A DNA stretch of 64,000 nucleotides from Pirellulaceae bacterium (lineage in GTDB: Bacteria; Planctomycetota; Planctomycetia; Pirellulales; Pirellulaceae), in contig JADYZV010000009.1 of NCBI GenBank assembly GCA_020852965.1, positions 62,001-126,000 on the forward strand, written 5' to 3'. Below, piece by piece: positions 54,331 to 63,539 of this stretch. The stretch's first letter is position 1. The number at the start of each line of letters is the position of its first letter. Under the pieces are notes generated by a model. The model was given only the letters and a program-made list of their open reading frames with translations. It had not been told where the DNA came from and ran no database searches. Position numbers and translations under genes: made by a program.

Positions 54331-55215
54331 ATGAATGAACCGAGTCTGACTGACATCAAAGCCTTCCATCGCGATCTATTGACGGTTTCGGCTGCTGGTG
54401 TTCCGCTAGCGGGCAGCCCACTCGGCGATCGAGCAACTCGTGCAGCAACCGGCTGGATTGGGCTTAGCTCCGTAGATGCTGAAGTCCATTCTCTGCGTGA
54501 ATCACTGCTGACGATCGAACAACGCCTGGCAGCTGCCAGCTTAGAGGGTCGCCCGCTAGCCGATGCGTTGAAATCTCACACGCAAGCCTCGCCGCACTAT
54601 GTGGCTGCGTTGCAAGTTTGGTTGACAAGCGGCCACGACCCAGCAGCTTTTGACGACTGGGCAACTGCCGCGCAGCGGGCCTGCCAAAAAAAATGGAACC
54701 TGCGCATCGCCTGTGTCCAGCCGTTGGTGTGGCTCGTAGTCAGCTACATCGGCCTAACTTTTATTAGTCTCGGGATTGCACCGCAGTTCCTCGCCCTCAG
54801 TCGTCAACTGCACGTCGCACCAGGCTTCGCGTTGTCAACTCTGCTGAGCATCCGAGCCGGCTTTCCGATTTGGGGAGTGGTCGTACCGCTATTGATTTTG
54901 ACATCAGTTTGCGCGCTGTACCTTTTCCACCTGCCCACGCGTTGGTTCACTCGTTCCAAGCGAATGCCTGTCGACCGAATGCCTGTCGACAGGAAGACTT
55001 CGCCGAGTCAGCATGCCACCAACTTCACCACTTGGGGATTTGACGATCAGCACCGACCAACGCAGCCCGGTGCAGCTTGGGTGCTACTCGGTGGAGTGCT
55101 GGTGCTAGGAATTGCCTTGTGCGTATTTGGGCCTTTGATCGAATTGCTCTACAGTGTGGCTCTACCGCTCGGATTGTGTTTACCACTCGGATTCCTAACT
55201 GCGAGTGGAGGCTGA
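54331..55215 (+). CDS. GspF-like membrane protein, shortened (first of three)
   Basis: A 294-residue protein with a cytoplasmic helical domain (LTVSAAGVPLAGSPLGDRAT...LRESLLTIEQRLAAASLEGRPLADAL, about residues 10-105) resembling one GspF/PilC repeat. Hydrophobic segments are at about 130-155, 182-205 and 248-290. Typical GspF proteins hold two such repeats (about 400 residues), so this one is truncated or specialised. A small internal duplication RMPVDRMPVDR is seen near residue 212. It is directly followed by another GspF gene after 3 bp, implying one operon. Confidence 0.65.
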   Translation: MNEPSLTDIKAFHRDLLTVSAAGVPLAGSPLGDRATRAATGWIGLSSVDAEVHSLRESLLTIEQRLAAASLEGRPLADALKSHTQASPHYVAALQVWLTSGHDPAAFDDWATAAQRACQKKWNLRIACVQPLVWLVVSYIGLTFISLGIAPQFLALSRQLHVAPGFALSTLLSIRAGFPIWGVVVPLLILTSVCALYLFHLPTRWFTRSKRMPVDRMPVDRKTSPSQHATNFTTWGFDDQHRPTQPGAAWVLLGGVLVLGIALCVFGPLIELLYSVALPLGLCLPLGFLTASGG

Positions 55216-55218
55216 ATC

Positions 55219-56454
55219 ATGTGGGACTTCGCCTATCAAGCCAAAAACGATCGGGGAGAGCTTCAGTCGGGCAGGCTGTCCGCCGACGACGTATCCGCTG
55301 CCGTGCATGCTTTGGCCAGTCAAGGATTGGAAGTGGTCTCGATCCGGCGCGTGGACGTAGAAATCGAGCCAAGCGTTAGCGAGCCAAACACTGCCGAGCA
55401 CAGCGCCGCAGAACATCCCACGCACAACCCAGCCCTGGAGCTACTAACGTCAGTCATCGAGCGAAGACATCTGTGGTTGCCGGTGATCGAATCGCAGTTG
55501 CAGGAGCTACCGACCGGCCCGGCCCGCCGAGCGACCGAGGCGCGAATAAATCGTTTTAGCCAATCGATGACCGTCGAACAGTTCTTGCAGAATACCGACG
55601 GAGTCGAGCTGCTACCACTGCTCAACAGCGACGAGATTCCCACGCCCGCTTCGCAGCACATGCAAGCTTGGCTGCATCGTATTTACCAAGACCAACACCG
55701 TCGACTCCAACGCGGTAGTCGCTGGAGCTACCCACTCCTGCTGGCGGCAATTGGCTTGGCCCTCGTCGTTGGATGGAGCACGTTAGTTCTCCCCATTTTT
55801 CGTGAAATGTTTGACGAATTCGGGTTGAATTTGCCGCCACCCACGAGGCTGTTGTTCTGGGTGTCGGACCAAGTGACCACCTACGCGTTGCGGACGCTGC
55901 TGGTCGTAGCGGTCGGCTGTGCCATGGTGATTGCCTTTATGCGATGGTGGCGTTCGCGCGCCCTGACCAATCGGATCTTCGGAAGATTTGTCGCGGGTAC
56001 GACCGAGAATCTGCGAGCCATGTCGCGGCTGACTGGCACACTAGCTGAATTGCTCGGACTCCAATTGCCGCTCGCCAGCGCGCTCAGCTTCGCAGGGCAG
56101 GCGAGCGGTCATCGCTACTTCGCGGACGCCGCCGCGCGAGCGGCCGAGTCGGCAAGTGTAAATATGGCTGGAAACGCTGGCTTAAACATGACTGAGGTAG
56201 GCGCACCGGTTGATCCCACTGGACGCTTGCCTCAGTCAGTTGTTTATGGGCTGACGGCAGGAAACGCAGGGCAGCCAAACGTCGCGGTGTTGCGCGAGCT
56301 GGCCATGATCTACGGACAAATTGCGCAGTCGCGACAAGAGCGTTCCCTCGGTAATCTGCCTGTAGTTGGCGTACTAATACTCGGCTTGGTAGTTGGCTTT
56401 GTAGTCATTGCGTTGTTCTTACCACTGTTCAGTATGATCACCTCGTTGGCTTAG
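55219..56454 (+). CDS. Type II secretion/type IV pilus GspF-like platform protein (second)
   Basis: 411 residues. The N-terminal part reads WDFAYQAKNDRGELQSGRLSADDVSAAVHALASQGLEV in pieces, the classical opening of GspF/PilC proteins. A long variable linker follows, then membrane segments near 170-195 (YPLLLAAIGLALVVGWSTLVLPIF) with the family motif FREMFDEFGLNLPPPTRLL, a second near 225-240, and a last one near the C-terminus (VGVLILGLVVGFVVIALFLPLFSMI). GspF proteins form the inner-membrane platform contacted by the assembly ATPase. Confidence 0.85.
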   Translation: MWDFAYQAKNDRGELQSGRLSADDVSAAVHALASQGLEVVSIRRVDVEIEPSVSEPNTAEHSAAEHPTHNPALELLTSVIERRHLWLPVIESQLQELPTGPARRATEARINRFSQSMTVEQFLQNTDGVELLPLLNSDEIPTPASQHMQAWLHRIYQDQHRRLQRGSRWSYPLLLAAIGLALVVGWSTLVLPIFREMFDEFGLNLPPPTRLLFWVSDQVTTYALRTLLVVAVGCAMVIAFMRWWRSRALTNRIFGRFVAGTTENLRAMSRLTGTLAELLGLQLPLASALSFAGQASGHRYFADAAARAAESASVNMAGNAGLNMTEVGAPVDPTGRLPQSVVYGLTAGNAGQPNVAVLRELAMIYGQIAQSRQERSLGNLPVVGVLILGLVVGFVVIALFLPLFSMITSLA

Positions 56455-56456
56455 CA

Positions 56457-57575
56457 ATGGATAGCAGAAACCCCATGTTCCAATCGCTTCGCAAACTTTG
56501 TCTGCAACGCATTCCGCTTGGAGGGAGCTCGTGGCGTATTACGCGATGGTGGAAACGAGATCTGCGCAATGTATCGGAACTATCGCTATTGCGATTGTTG
56601 GCGGTAGCTCATCGCGAACGACTTGACGTGCGGCCCTTAGTTGGCAATTTAACCAATGAATTTCGCGGTGCGGCCCGCAGACGTTTGGCGAGGCTCAGTC
56701 GTCGGCTGGCTGAGGGAGTGCCGCTGGTCGACGCGCTCGACCAAACTCCCGATGCGCTGCGTGACGAAGATGTCCTCAGTCTACGCTTTGCCAGTGGTTC
56801 CGGCACGTTACCGCAAACTTATGCCGAATTGATCGAGCGCGCCCAGGCGCGTTCTGCGGACGCTGCGCTTCAGGTCCGACAGGCACTCAAGTACGGATTC
56901 GTTCTGGCAATTGTCTTCAGCTTGCTGATCGCGATGATGATGACGTTCATCTCGCCGACCTTTAAGAAGATGTTCGAAGAGTTCGGTTTGAGACTACCTG
57001 CAACCTTTGCCCAGTTGATAAGTACAACAGACTGGATCGCCAGGTATCTGCCATTGATGATGCTGTTCGGTCTGCTGGCATTTGGTTTTATTTGGTTCGT
57101 GCGGCCTATCAGGCATTTGCGTCGCTGGTTCGAATTGCGGCCTCTGCGCGCATCAGCCCAACTGCAACGCGCGCATTTGCTGCGCATGTTGGCTCAGGCA
57201 AGCGGTGCGGGCCGGCCACTTCCCAGCTCGCTCTCGACGTTGGCACGCTATCACTTCAGTCGCAATACACGCGTGAAGCTGTTGGTGGCTCGCAATGAAA
57301 TCGAACTGGGGGCTGATCCCTGGGGAACCTTAGCCGCCTCGCAGTTAATCAACTCGAATGAGGCGCAGTCCTTGTCAGGCGCATCGTCGCCCCGCTTAAG
57401 AACTTGGATCATGCGGCGCTTGGCAATGCAAAAGGAACAAGTCGTCTACGATCGTCGCGCAACGCTGGCGATGCTGGTTCATCCAGCGGTCGTGTTGTTT
57501 TTTGGCGCGATCGTCGCCTGGGTCGCAGTCTCCTTTTTCAGCATTTTGGTCAGTATGATTATGTCGCTATCATGA
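56457..57575 (+). CDS. GspF-like platform protein (third)
   Basis: 372 residues, begun two bases after the preceding stop. The cytoplasmic helical repeat (ELSLLRLLAVAHRERLDVRPLV, then LARLSRRLAEGVPLVDALDQTP and LRFASGSGTLPQTYAELIE) is followed by a membrane helix and the family motif FISPTFKKMFEEFGLRLPATF at about 160-180. A second cytoplasmic repeat and C-terminal helix (LVHPAVVLFFGAIVAWVAVSFFSILV) complete the GspF pattern. The stop overlaps the next start (ATGA). Confidence 0.85.
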   Translation: MDSRNPMFQSLRKLCLQRIPLGGSSWRITRWWKRDLRNVSELSLLRLLAVAHRERLDVRPLVGNLTNEFRGAARRRLARLSRRLAEGVPLVDALDQTPDALRDEDVLSLRFASGSGTLPQTYAELIERAQARSADAALQVRQALKYGFVLAIVFSLLIAMMMTFISPTFKKMFEEFGLRLPATFAQLISTTDWIARYLPLMMLFGLLAFGFIWFVRPIRHLRRWFELRPLRASAQLQRAHLLRMLAQASGAGRPLPSSLSTLARYHFSRNTRVKLLVARNEIELGADPWGTLAASQLINSNEAQSLSGASSPRLRTWIMRRLAMQKEQVVYDRRATLAMLVHPAVVLFFGAIVAWVAVSFFSILVSMIMSLS

Positions 57576-57997
57576 AAAACCGAACGATGAACAGTCAGAG
57601 CCATCATCGACGCGGCTCGATGTTGACCGAATTGATTGTCGCGGCTGGCCTCTTGGCCACAACGATGGGCCTAGTGGCCACATGCGCCATGGCAGGCCAG
57701 CGCTTGCAACGCATGCAGCGCGAGCACTCGCTGGCCGTCGACGAGCTCTCCAACCAATTGGAACGTTTCATTGCGTTGCCGATCAATGAAGTGGACAGCA
57801 GCTTGCAACAGCTCGAACCGAGCGATTGGATTACCGCGAGACTACCAGAAACAGAACTTACGGCCCAGCGCCACAGCGACGAACTTGGGGACCGCATTGA
57901 ACTGCAACTGCAATGGAAACGAGTAGGCAATCCACCGCCACTGGTAGCTGTCGCTTGGCTGAATGCCGACGAGCAGACAATCGCGCAGCGACCTTGA
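57572..57997 (+). CDS. Pseudopilin-like protein (minor pilin)
   Basis: 141 residues from the ATG at 57572, overlapping the previous stop by four bases. The N-terminus RRGSMLTELIVAAGLLATTMG has the type IV prepilin cleavage pattern (G/S before a hydrophobic stretch, glutamate at position 5 after cleavage). After the helix the sequence is a coiled region and a small beta domain. Longer upstream frames lie inside the GspF gene and are rejected. Confidence 0.75.
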   Translation: MKNRTMNSQSHHRRGSMLTELIVAAGLLATTMGLVATCAMAGQRLQRMQREHSLAVDELSNQLERFIALPINEVDSSLQQLEPSDWITARLPETELTAQRHSDELGDRIELQLQWKRVGNPPPLVAVAWLNADEQTIAQRP

Positions 57998-58019
57998 TAC
58001 TCAACTCTTTTTCATGTTT

Positions 58020-58300
58020 TGGAGTACAGCGATTCTGGAGTGCGGGAACTTTGGACTGCGGGGATTTATCACCGCTTTGGCCTATTTTGGACTGCGGGGA
58101 TTCATCACCGCTTTGGCCGTCCCTATAGCTAGCAGCGGTGCTCGATGCCACGCTAAACCACCCAGTGCGAACCAAAAGGATTCGAAACAAGCGAATCAGC
58201 CAGCAACCCACTCGGCTCGATTCCGTATGGCAGCGATTAGTCCCAATCGCTGCTGACTTACCACCGGGCCAAAGCGGTGATGAATCCCCGCACTCCATAA
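58020..58300 (+). repeat. Family C repeats in the pseudopilin gene cluster
   Basis: Degenerate family C units lie at about 58017-58050 (TTTTGGAGTACAGCGATT), 58047-58080 and 58084-58118 (TTTGGACTGCGGGGATTYAT...ACCGCTTTGGCC). An inverted copy GGCCAAAGCGGTGATGAATC...GCACTCC is at 58266-58297. They fill the 345-bp gap between two pilin-like genes that would otherwise be adjacent. Confidence 0.75.
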
Positions 58301-58342
58301 GACGGCAGCGGTAAAACCGATCGAAGAACGGAATAAAACCTA

Positions 58343-58891
58343 ATGAGATCACACTCACCATTAAAAGCGAAAGCCGCCACGCCGGCGCGAAAGCAAGCCT
58401 TTACATTGATTGAAATGTTGGTAGCCCTTTCCTTTGGTTCGTCGATCATGCTCACGGCGGTTGCATTGGTACATAGCGTCTTCCAATTGCAATCGCAGGC
58501 ACAAACACGACTAGAGCAAACGAGCATATTAGATCGTTATGTCGAGCAATTTCGCCGCGATGTCAGCTTGGCTGTTCGCTTCGAGTTGCCTACAGAGAAA
58601 ACGCTCAGATTGTTTTTTGTCGGCGAGCGAAGAGTGGAATATCAGACTGACGAAAACCACATTACTCGACGAGCGTTCGACGGAGATGTGCTTCAGCAGG
58701 TCGAGCCAGCGCAGCTCGAAGCGGGTCGCGTAGCGCAATTTGCTCAAGTCCACTCAGGACGCTGCCTGGTGCTCGACATCTTAATTTTGGAAAGCGAAGG
58801 CAAGCCATCGACTGCCCCGCCATCAGCGGTGCGTCAAATAGTCGTAGCCGTGGGAACGATAAACGGAGCGGGGGGCAACGATGAGACATGA
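58343..58891 (+). CDS. Pseudopilin (prepilin-type N-terminal methylation site)
   Basis: 182 residues with a clear prepilin motif QAFTLIEMLVALSFGSSIML (glutamate five residues after the cleavage point), resembling PulG/GspJ-like minor pseudopilins. A soluble domain follows, containing LEQTSILDRYVEQFRRDVSLAV. It would be processed by a prepilin peptidase, not found here. Its end overlaps the next gene by 11 bp. Confidence 0.85.
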   Translation: MRSHSPLKAKAATPARKQAFTLIEMLVALSFGSSIMLTAVALVHSVFQLQSQAQTRLEQTSILDRYVEQFRRDVSLAVRFELPTEKTLRLFFVGERRVEYQTDENHITRRAFDGDVLQQVEPAQLEAGRVAQFAQVHSGRCLVLDILILESEGKPSTAPPSAVRQIVVAVGTINGAGGNDET

Positions 58892-59315
58892 TTTGCTGAA
58901 CGCACAGAAAGATTCTCGTCGTCGGGGCGTGGTGCTGGTATGTGTGTTGGCCTGTATGTTGATCACCATTTCCATAGCCGCTTCGAGCGTACATATGGCG
59001 ATGCGTGGCGCACGGGCCAGTAAACAGAATTTAAGATCGCGACAAACACAGTGGTTGTTGCAAGCGGGGGTCGCGCGGGCGCGGAGCGGTTTGCAGCGCG
59101 GTGACTACTCCGGAGAAGAGTGGCTGGTGCCGGCCACGCAGCTCCCCGAGTCGAGCGGTCGAGTTGTGATCGACGTCGCGCCAGTGGAGTCCACCACTGC
59201 CCCATCGACTTGGCTGGTAACCGTGACTGCCCAGTACGGCCCAACCACCGATCAGCTCACCCGTCGCAGCCACTCATTCCAATTCAAACCCCTCGCGGTC
59301 CCAACCGATGAATAA
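58881..59315 (+). CDS. PilX/GspK-like membrane-anchored protein
   Basis: 144 residues. The N-terminus SRRRGVVLVCVLACMLITISIAASSV is a single membrane helix like that of PilX or GspK minor pilins, though the usual glutamate is absent. A periplasmic region follows (WLLQAGVARARSGLQRGDYSGEEW), a pattern common to GspK-like proteins. Part of the same operon by overlap with the preceding gene. Confidence 0.7.
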   Translation: MRHDLLNAQKDSRRRGVVLVCVLACMLITISIAASSVHMAMRGARASKQNLRSRQTQWLLQAGVARARSGLQRGDYSGEEWLVPATQLPESSGRVVIDVAPVESTTAPSTWLVTVTAQYGPTTDQLTRRSHSFQFKPLAVPTDE

Positions 59316-59325
59316 ACATTTTCAT

Positions 59326-59349
59326 GTAGTGGACGAGGTTACGAGTCCC
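59326..59349 (+). repeat. Family F single arm
   Basis: GTAGTGGACGAGGTTACGAG and CCC follow the end of the GspK-like gene; no inverted partner is adjacent. Confidence 0.8.
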
Positions 59350-59461
59350 TTTGACAGACTACTCCGTCATAGTGAAGTTGTCTCAACGCTACGTAAATTG
59401 TGATCACGGGGTGTCTTTACCCAGTAGTGTCGAATTCAAACCCAATTCCAGGAGACTCAAA

Positions 59462-60427
59462 ATGTACGATGGCGAACAATACCCACTCCCTTACGAGCAG
59501 CCCTGCAGGCGCTCACTTCAACTTCCTCACTCACGCAGGCGGCGAGCTTTTACACTCGTCGAACTGCTGGTAGTGATCGCAATTATCGGCATCCTGGTCG
59601 GCTTGCTACTTCCCGCCGTGCAGGCGGCGCGCGAGGCCGCGCGACGGTCGCAGTGCTTGAATAACTTGATGCAACTCGGCTTGGCGGTTCACCACTACGA
59701 ATTCAACTTTGAACACTTGCCAGCCGGCTGCATCAATCCCGATGGTCCCATTCGCAATGAACCGATCGGGCAGGATGTGAGCTGGATCGCGCAAATTCTG
59801 CCACAGTTCGAAGAGAGGGCCGCGTTTGAGCAATTCGATAGCGAGGCAGGTGCCTACGCGCCGAAAAACCTACCGGTCCGCCAGCATGGAATCGTTACCT
59901 TGCGCTGCCCATCGGAGCCGCGAATGCCCCGAGAGGACAAGCTGGCCATGTCGAGTTATGTGGGCTGTCATCATGATCAGGAAGCACCCATTGATGCGGA
60001 CAACCATGGACTATTATTTCTCAATAGCAAGATCCGTTTTTCGGATATTCGAGACGGTAGTACCTACACATTGTTGTTAGGTGAGGCTCCCATCACATCC
60101 GACAATTTGGGCTGGACCTCCGGCACGCGGGCCACGCTACGCAATACCAGCGGTATTGTTCCACCTCTAAGCGATCAGCAGTTGCGGGCTATCGACGAGA
60201 TGGGGATGGGAATGGGGATAGAAACCGGTAGCGAAGTTGATACCGACCCTGTGGAGAAGGAGCGTATTGAATCGCTCTACGTTGGCGGCTTTGGCAGCTA
60301 TCATACTGGCGGTGCCAACTTTGTCTTGGCCGATGGTAGCGTTCACTTTTTCAGTCAGAGCATCGATCCAAAAACATTTCGATACATGGGCAATCGCGCC
60401 GATGGCGAGATGATCGAATTGGACTAA
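59462..60427 (+). CDS. DUF1559 family pseudopilin
   Basis: 321 residues from the ATG at 59462, preceded by AGGAG (59451-59455). The prepilin signal is [22 protein letters not shown], followed by the hallmark [18 protein letters not shown]. The DUF1559 C-terminal text is [23 protein letters not shown]. This family is greatly expanded in planctomycetes (major pilin-like or substrate proteins of unknown role). The N-terminal leader before the cleavage site is long (about 27 residues). Its stop codon is part of the following family A repeat. Confidence 0.92.
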   Translation: MYDGEQYPLPYEQPCRRSLQLPHSRRRRAFTLVELLVVIAIIGILVGLLLPAVQAAREAARRSQCLNNLMQLGLAVHHYEFNFEHLPAGCINPDGPIRNEPIGQDVSWIAQILPQFEERAAFEQFDSEAGAYAPKNLPVRQHGIVTLRCPSEPRMPREDKLAMSSYVGCHHDQEAPIDADNHGLLFLNSKIRFSDIRDGSTYTLLLGEAPITSDNLGWTSGTRATLRNTSGIVPPLSDQQLRAIDEMGMGMGIETGSEVDTDPVEKERIESLYVGGFGSYHTGGANFVLADGSVHFFSQSIDPKTFRYMGNRADGEMIELD

Positions 60428-60527
60428 ATGTGGCCCGACGCTCCGCCGTCGGTTTCCGCATTCCAATGTAGCCCGACGCTCCGCCGTCGGACTCTGCTTT
60501 CCAATGTAGCCCGACGCTCCGCGTCGG
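60427..60527 (+). repeat. Three tandem family A repeats, 38-bp period
   Basis: Copies start at 60427, 60465 and 60503. The first overlaps the DUF1559 stop (TAAATGTGG); the second and third read AATGTAGCCCGACGC. The filler is GTTTCCGCATTCC or ACTCTGCTTTCC. They lie between convergent DUF1559 and nth genes. Confidence 0.95.
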
Positions 60528-60558
60528 TTCCCTTACTTCCCCTACTCCGCACAACAAC

Positions 60559-61242
60559 TTATGCCTTGTTCGTCACTACTGGCTTCTTACGATTCGGATA
60601 GAGCGCACGGCAGAGTTGACAGACGGTTCCATCGCAGCCTCTCGCGGTACAGTGCTCACGTCCGTAGTAGATGATCTGCAGATGGAGCGTGTTCCAACTT
60701 TCGATAGGAAACAGCTTTTTTAGATCGGCCTCGGTGCGGACGACGTTCCGGCCATTGGTGAGTCCCCAGCGCTGAGCCAAACGATGGATATGGGTGTCGA
60801 CGGGGAAGGCGGGAATGGAAAATACCTGAGCCATTACGACGCTGGCCGTCTTGTGCCCCACGCCCGGCAGTCGTTCAAGCTGCTCCATGTCGGCGGGGAC
60901 CTGCCCGGCATGTTCGTCGATCAGGATCTGCGACAGTGCTCGAATCGCTCGGGCCTTGCGCGGGGCTAAACCCAGCGGACGGATCACCTCGAGAATTTGC
61001 GACTCGTCGCGTTGGCTCATGTCGTGCGGGTTGTCGGCCAAATCCCACAGGGCTGGGGTAACCCGGTTGACCATCTTGTCGGTACACTGCGCGCTGAGCA
61101 GCACGGCAATTAGCAACGTGTACGGGTCGCGATGGTCCAGTGGAATGGCCGGACTGGGATAGAGTTCTTCGAGCGTGTGTAGCACCAATTCCGCTCGTTC
61201 ACTTTTTCGCACCTTTGTCCCTATCCAATTGATGGAAACCAT
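60559..61242 (-). CDS. nth: Endonuclease III
   Basis: A 227-residue DNA glycosylase/AP lyase of base-excision repair. Helix-hairpin-helix and catalytic segments are LLSAQCTDKMVNRVTPALW (with the conserved lysine), ERLPGVGHKTASVVMAQVF, and FPVDTHIHRLAQRWGL with the catalytic aspartate. The iron-sulfur loop reads HCTARGCDGTVCQLCRALYPN. It has four cysteines spaced C-x4-C-x4-C-x2-C rather than the E. coli C-x6-C-x2-C-x5-C, so the cluster ligation differs from the usual pattern. The gene is single between repeats. Confidence 0.93.
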   Translation of the reverse strand: MVSINWIGTKVRKSERAELVLHTLEELYPSPAIPLDHRDPYTLLIAVLLSAQCTDKMVNRVTPALWDLADNPHDMSQRDESQILEVIRPLGLAPRKARAIRALSQILIDEHAGQVPADMEQLERLPGVGHKTASVVMAQVFSIPAFPVDTHIHRLAQRWGLTNGRNVVRTEADLKKLFPIESWNTLHLQIIYYGREHCTARGCDGTVCQLCRALYPNRKKPVVTNKA

Positions 61243-61265
61243 TCACGACTTAGTTCAGTTGCTGA

Positions 61266-61527
61266 CCACGAAAAACACGAAGAACACGAAGAACACGAAA
61301 AGTTGGCTCGGCTCTTCCTTGAATTGTATAGTACACTCGGGATTTATTCCTCAAAATATTCTAGTAGACGATTCGTTCAATTTGCTCTTTGCAGACCTCG
61401 AACATCGCTCTTGTTGATTTCAAAGCTTTCATCTCGGAACAGTATTTCCGCATTGCTCATTTCCCCGATACTGAGCTCCCACGAACACCAGCTGAGTTTT
61501 TCGTGTGTTTCGTGTGTTTCGTGGTTA
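61266..61527 (+). repeat. Family H element, long version
   Basis: The left end CCACGAAAAACACGAAGAAC, with an extra AAGAACACG duplication, and the right end TTTCGTGTGTTTCGTGGTTA bound about 262 bp. It occupies most of the gap between nth and the oxidoreductase gene. Confidence 0.8.
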
Positions 61528-61638
61528 CACTGGCAATAACTTCAATGTCTGTGGAATTTGTGTTATCATAGCGGCGTTCCTTCAGCCCACCAAGACAACT
61601 TCTCCCCCACCACCACTCAACATGTTCTGGAGCCACTG

Positions 61639-63174
61639 ATGTCCAAGCAGAATCGTCGCAAGTTTATTTGTAAGACCATCGGCACGACCTCCGCGCTGGT
61701 AGCGCTAGGCCAAGCCCGTTTTGCGCATTCCCAAACCGAGGCCAAGGCCAGTAGTTCACCGAATGAGCAGATGAACGTGGCGATCATTGGCACTGGAGGA
61801 CGCGGCGGCACACATATCAGCGAGATGCTTCATGCGGATGGAGTGACCATTTCTCATATTTGCGATGTGGATGAGGAGAAGGGGTCACAGCGTGCGACGC
61901 AGATCGAAAAAGCTCAAGGCTCGCGTCCTGAGTTTAAAACAGATTTGCGGCACGTACTCGATGTGCCTTCGGTCGACTTCGTGACCATGGCTACCCCCAA
62001 TCACTGGCATGCGCTGGGCGGGCTTTGGGCCATGCAAGCGGGCAAGGACGCATATATTGAAAAGCCGGTGTGCCACAACATCGCCGAAGGGACTGCGCTC
62101 ATCGCTGCCGCGCGCAAGTACGACAAGATGTGCCAAGTGGGTACCCAGTGTCGCAGCAGCCAAGCCATCATTGATGCGGTCTCCTTTATGAATGCTGGCG
62201 GAATTGGCGACGTCAAATTCGCGAGAGGCTTATGCTACAAACGCCGCAAGTCGATCGGGCCACTGGGCGACTATCCCGTCCCAGGCAATGTCGACTTTAA
62301 TTTGTGGAGCGGACCTGCGCCGTACACAGATCCCAAGGTGACTCGGGAGCAGTTCCACTACGATTGGCACTGGCAACGCCTCTATGGCAACGGCGATTTA
62401 GGCAATCAGGGTCCGCACCAAACCGATATCGCTCGCTGGGGTCTGGGACTCGATAGCCATCCCATCTCCGTGATCAGCTATGGCGGTCGACTGGGATATC
62501 AAGCGGAACGAGACGACTCGGATTATGTTGACGGCGGGGACACGGCCAACACAGAAGTGTCGATCTACGACTACGGTGACAAGTGCATTGTGTTTGAAAC
62601 TCGTGGGCTGAGCGTGAACGACTCCAGCGACGACGAACTCAATCGTCTATTTGATTCCACCGAAGGGAACAAAGTCGGTGTGGTCTTTTACGGCAGCCAA
62701 GGCTACGTGGTGCAGCGGCAGTACGATTACTGTATCGCGTTCGACAAAGACTTTAACATGATTAAAGAGTTCAAAGGGTCGGGCGATCACTTTGGTAATT
62801 TCGTGGCAGCCTGTCGCAGTCGCGATCAGAAGTCGCTCAATGCGGATGTGCGCGAGGGGCATTTGTCGGCAGCCATCAGTCACTTGGGAAACATCTCCTA
62901 TTACTTAGGAGAAAAGAACCATGCCTCGCCGGATGAACTGCGCACGGCTTTGAAGGGGATCAAGAGTCTGGACGACAATTCGGCCACGCTCGATCGCACC
63001 CTAGCGCATTTGACGAAGAATGGAGTGGATTTGGACAAGTATCCAGTCTCGCTCGGCCTGCATTTGAAGTTTGATCCGGAGCGAGAAGTCTTTCACGATT
63101 CGGAAGCGGCTACTGCGCTCGTCACGCGCGAGTATCGCCCCGAGTTCACCTGTCCCAAAGCGGCTGACGTCTAG
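61639..63174 (+). CDS. Tat-exported Gfo/Idh/MocA family oxidoreductase
   Basis: 511 residues from the ATG at 61639, which gives a twin-arginine signal NRRKFICKTIGTTSALVALG. The NAD(P)-binding Rossmann motif is MNVAIIGTGGRGGTH, followed by the family marker EKPVCHN with the catalytic lysine. The C-terminal half is the typical substrate domain (HYDWHWQRLYGNGDLGNQGPHQTD). Exported members are common in planctomycetes and may carry a tightly bound cofactor. The sugar substrate is unknown. Confidence 0.92.
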   Translation: MSKQNRRKFICKTIGTTSALVALGQARFAHSQTEAKASSSPNEQMNVAIIGTGGRGGTHISEMLHADGVTISHICDVDEEKGSQRATQIEKAQGSRPEFKTDLRHVLDVPSVDFVTMATPNHWHALGGLWAMQAGKDAYIEKPVCHNIAEGTALIAAARKYDKMCQVGTQCRSSQAIIDAVSFMNAGGIGDVKFARGLCYKRRKSIGPLGDYPVPGNVDFNLWSGPAPYTDPKVTREQFHYDWHWQRLYGNGDLGNQGPHQTDIARWGLGLDSHPISVISYGGRLGYQAERDDSDYVDGGDTANTEVSIYDYGDKCIVFETRGLSVNDSSDDELNRLFDSTEGNKVGVVFYGSQGYVVQRQYDYCIAFDKDFNMIKEFKGSGDHFGNFVAACRSRDQKSLNADVREGHLSAAISHLGNISYYLGEKNHASPDELRTALKGIKSLDDNSATLDRTLAHLTKNGVDLDKYPVSLGLHLKFDPEREVFHDSEAATALVTREYRPEFTCPKAADV

Positions 63175-63189
63175 CCACCGCTAGGCTAG

Positions 63190-63490
63190 CCCTCTAGCTC
63201 GCATTCCAGCCCCCTGCGAGCTTGCCACGAATCTTTTTTCATAGCCCCCTGCGAGCTCGTCTCGCGGGTGAATCAGTTTTGTTGCTAGCGCGCCTGTGAA
63301 GTTCAAAAATTCGTTCGTTTGTTAACCACGAAAAACACGAACGACACGAAAAGCTGGCTCTAATCATCTCTAGTTGTTTAGTACATCCCGCGATTTCATC
63401 CTCAAAATCTTTGTCTTTTAGTAGATGTCGCTGGACCACCAAGCACGCCAGCAGAGTTTTTTTCGTGCCCTTCGTGTATTTCGTGGTTAG
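63190..63490 (+). repeat. Family B end and family H element
   Basis: 63245-63280 (CCCCTGCGAGCTCGTCTCGC...) is the near-exact reverse of 17541-17576, with a related partial copy just before it at 63210-63227. A family H element follows at 63323-63490 (TAACCACGAAAAACACGAAC to TTCGTGTATTTCGTGGTTAG). Together they fill the 365-bp gap before rnc. Confidence 0.75.
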
Positions 63491-63539
63491 CCGCCAAGCT
63501 CGTGAACGGTTACGGGCGCGGTCTGACAGAGGGCCGCTC

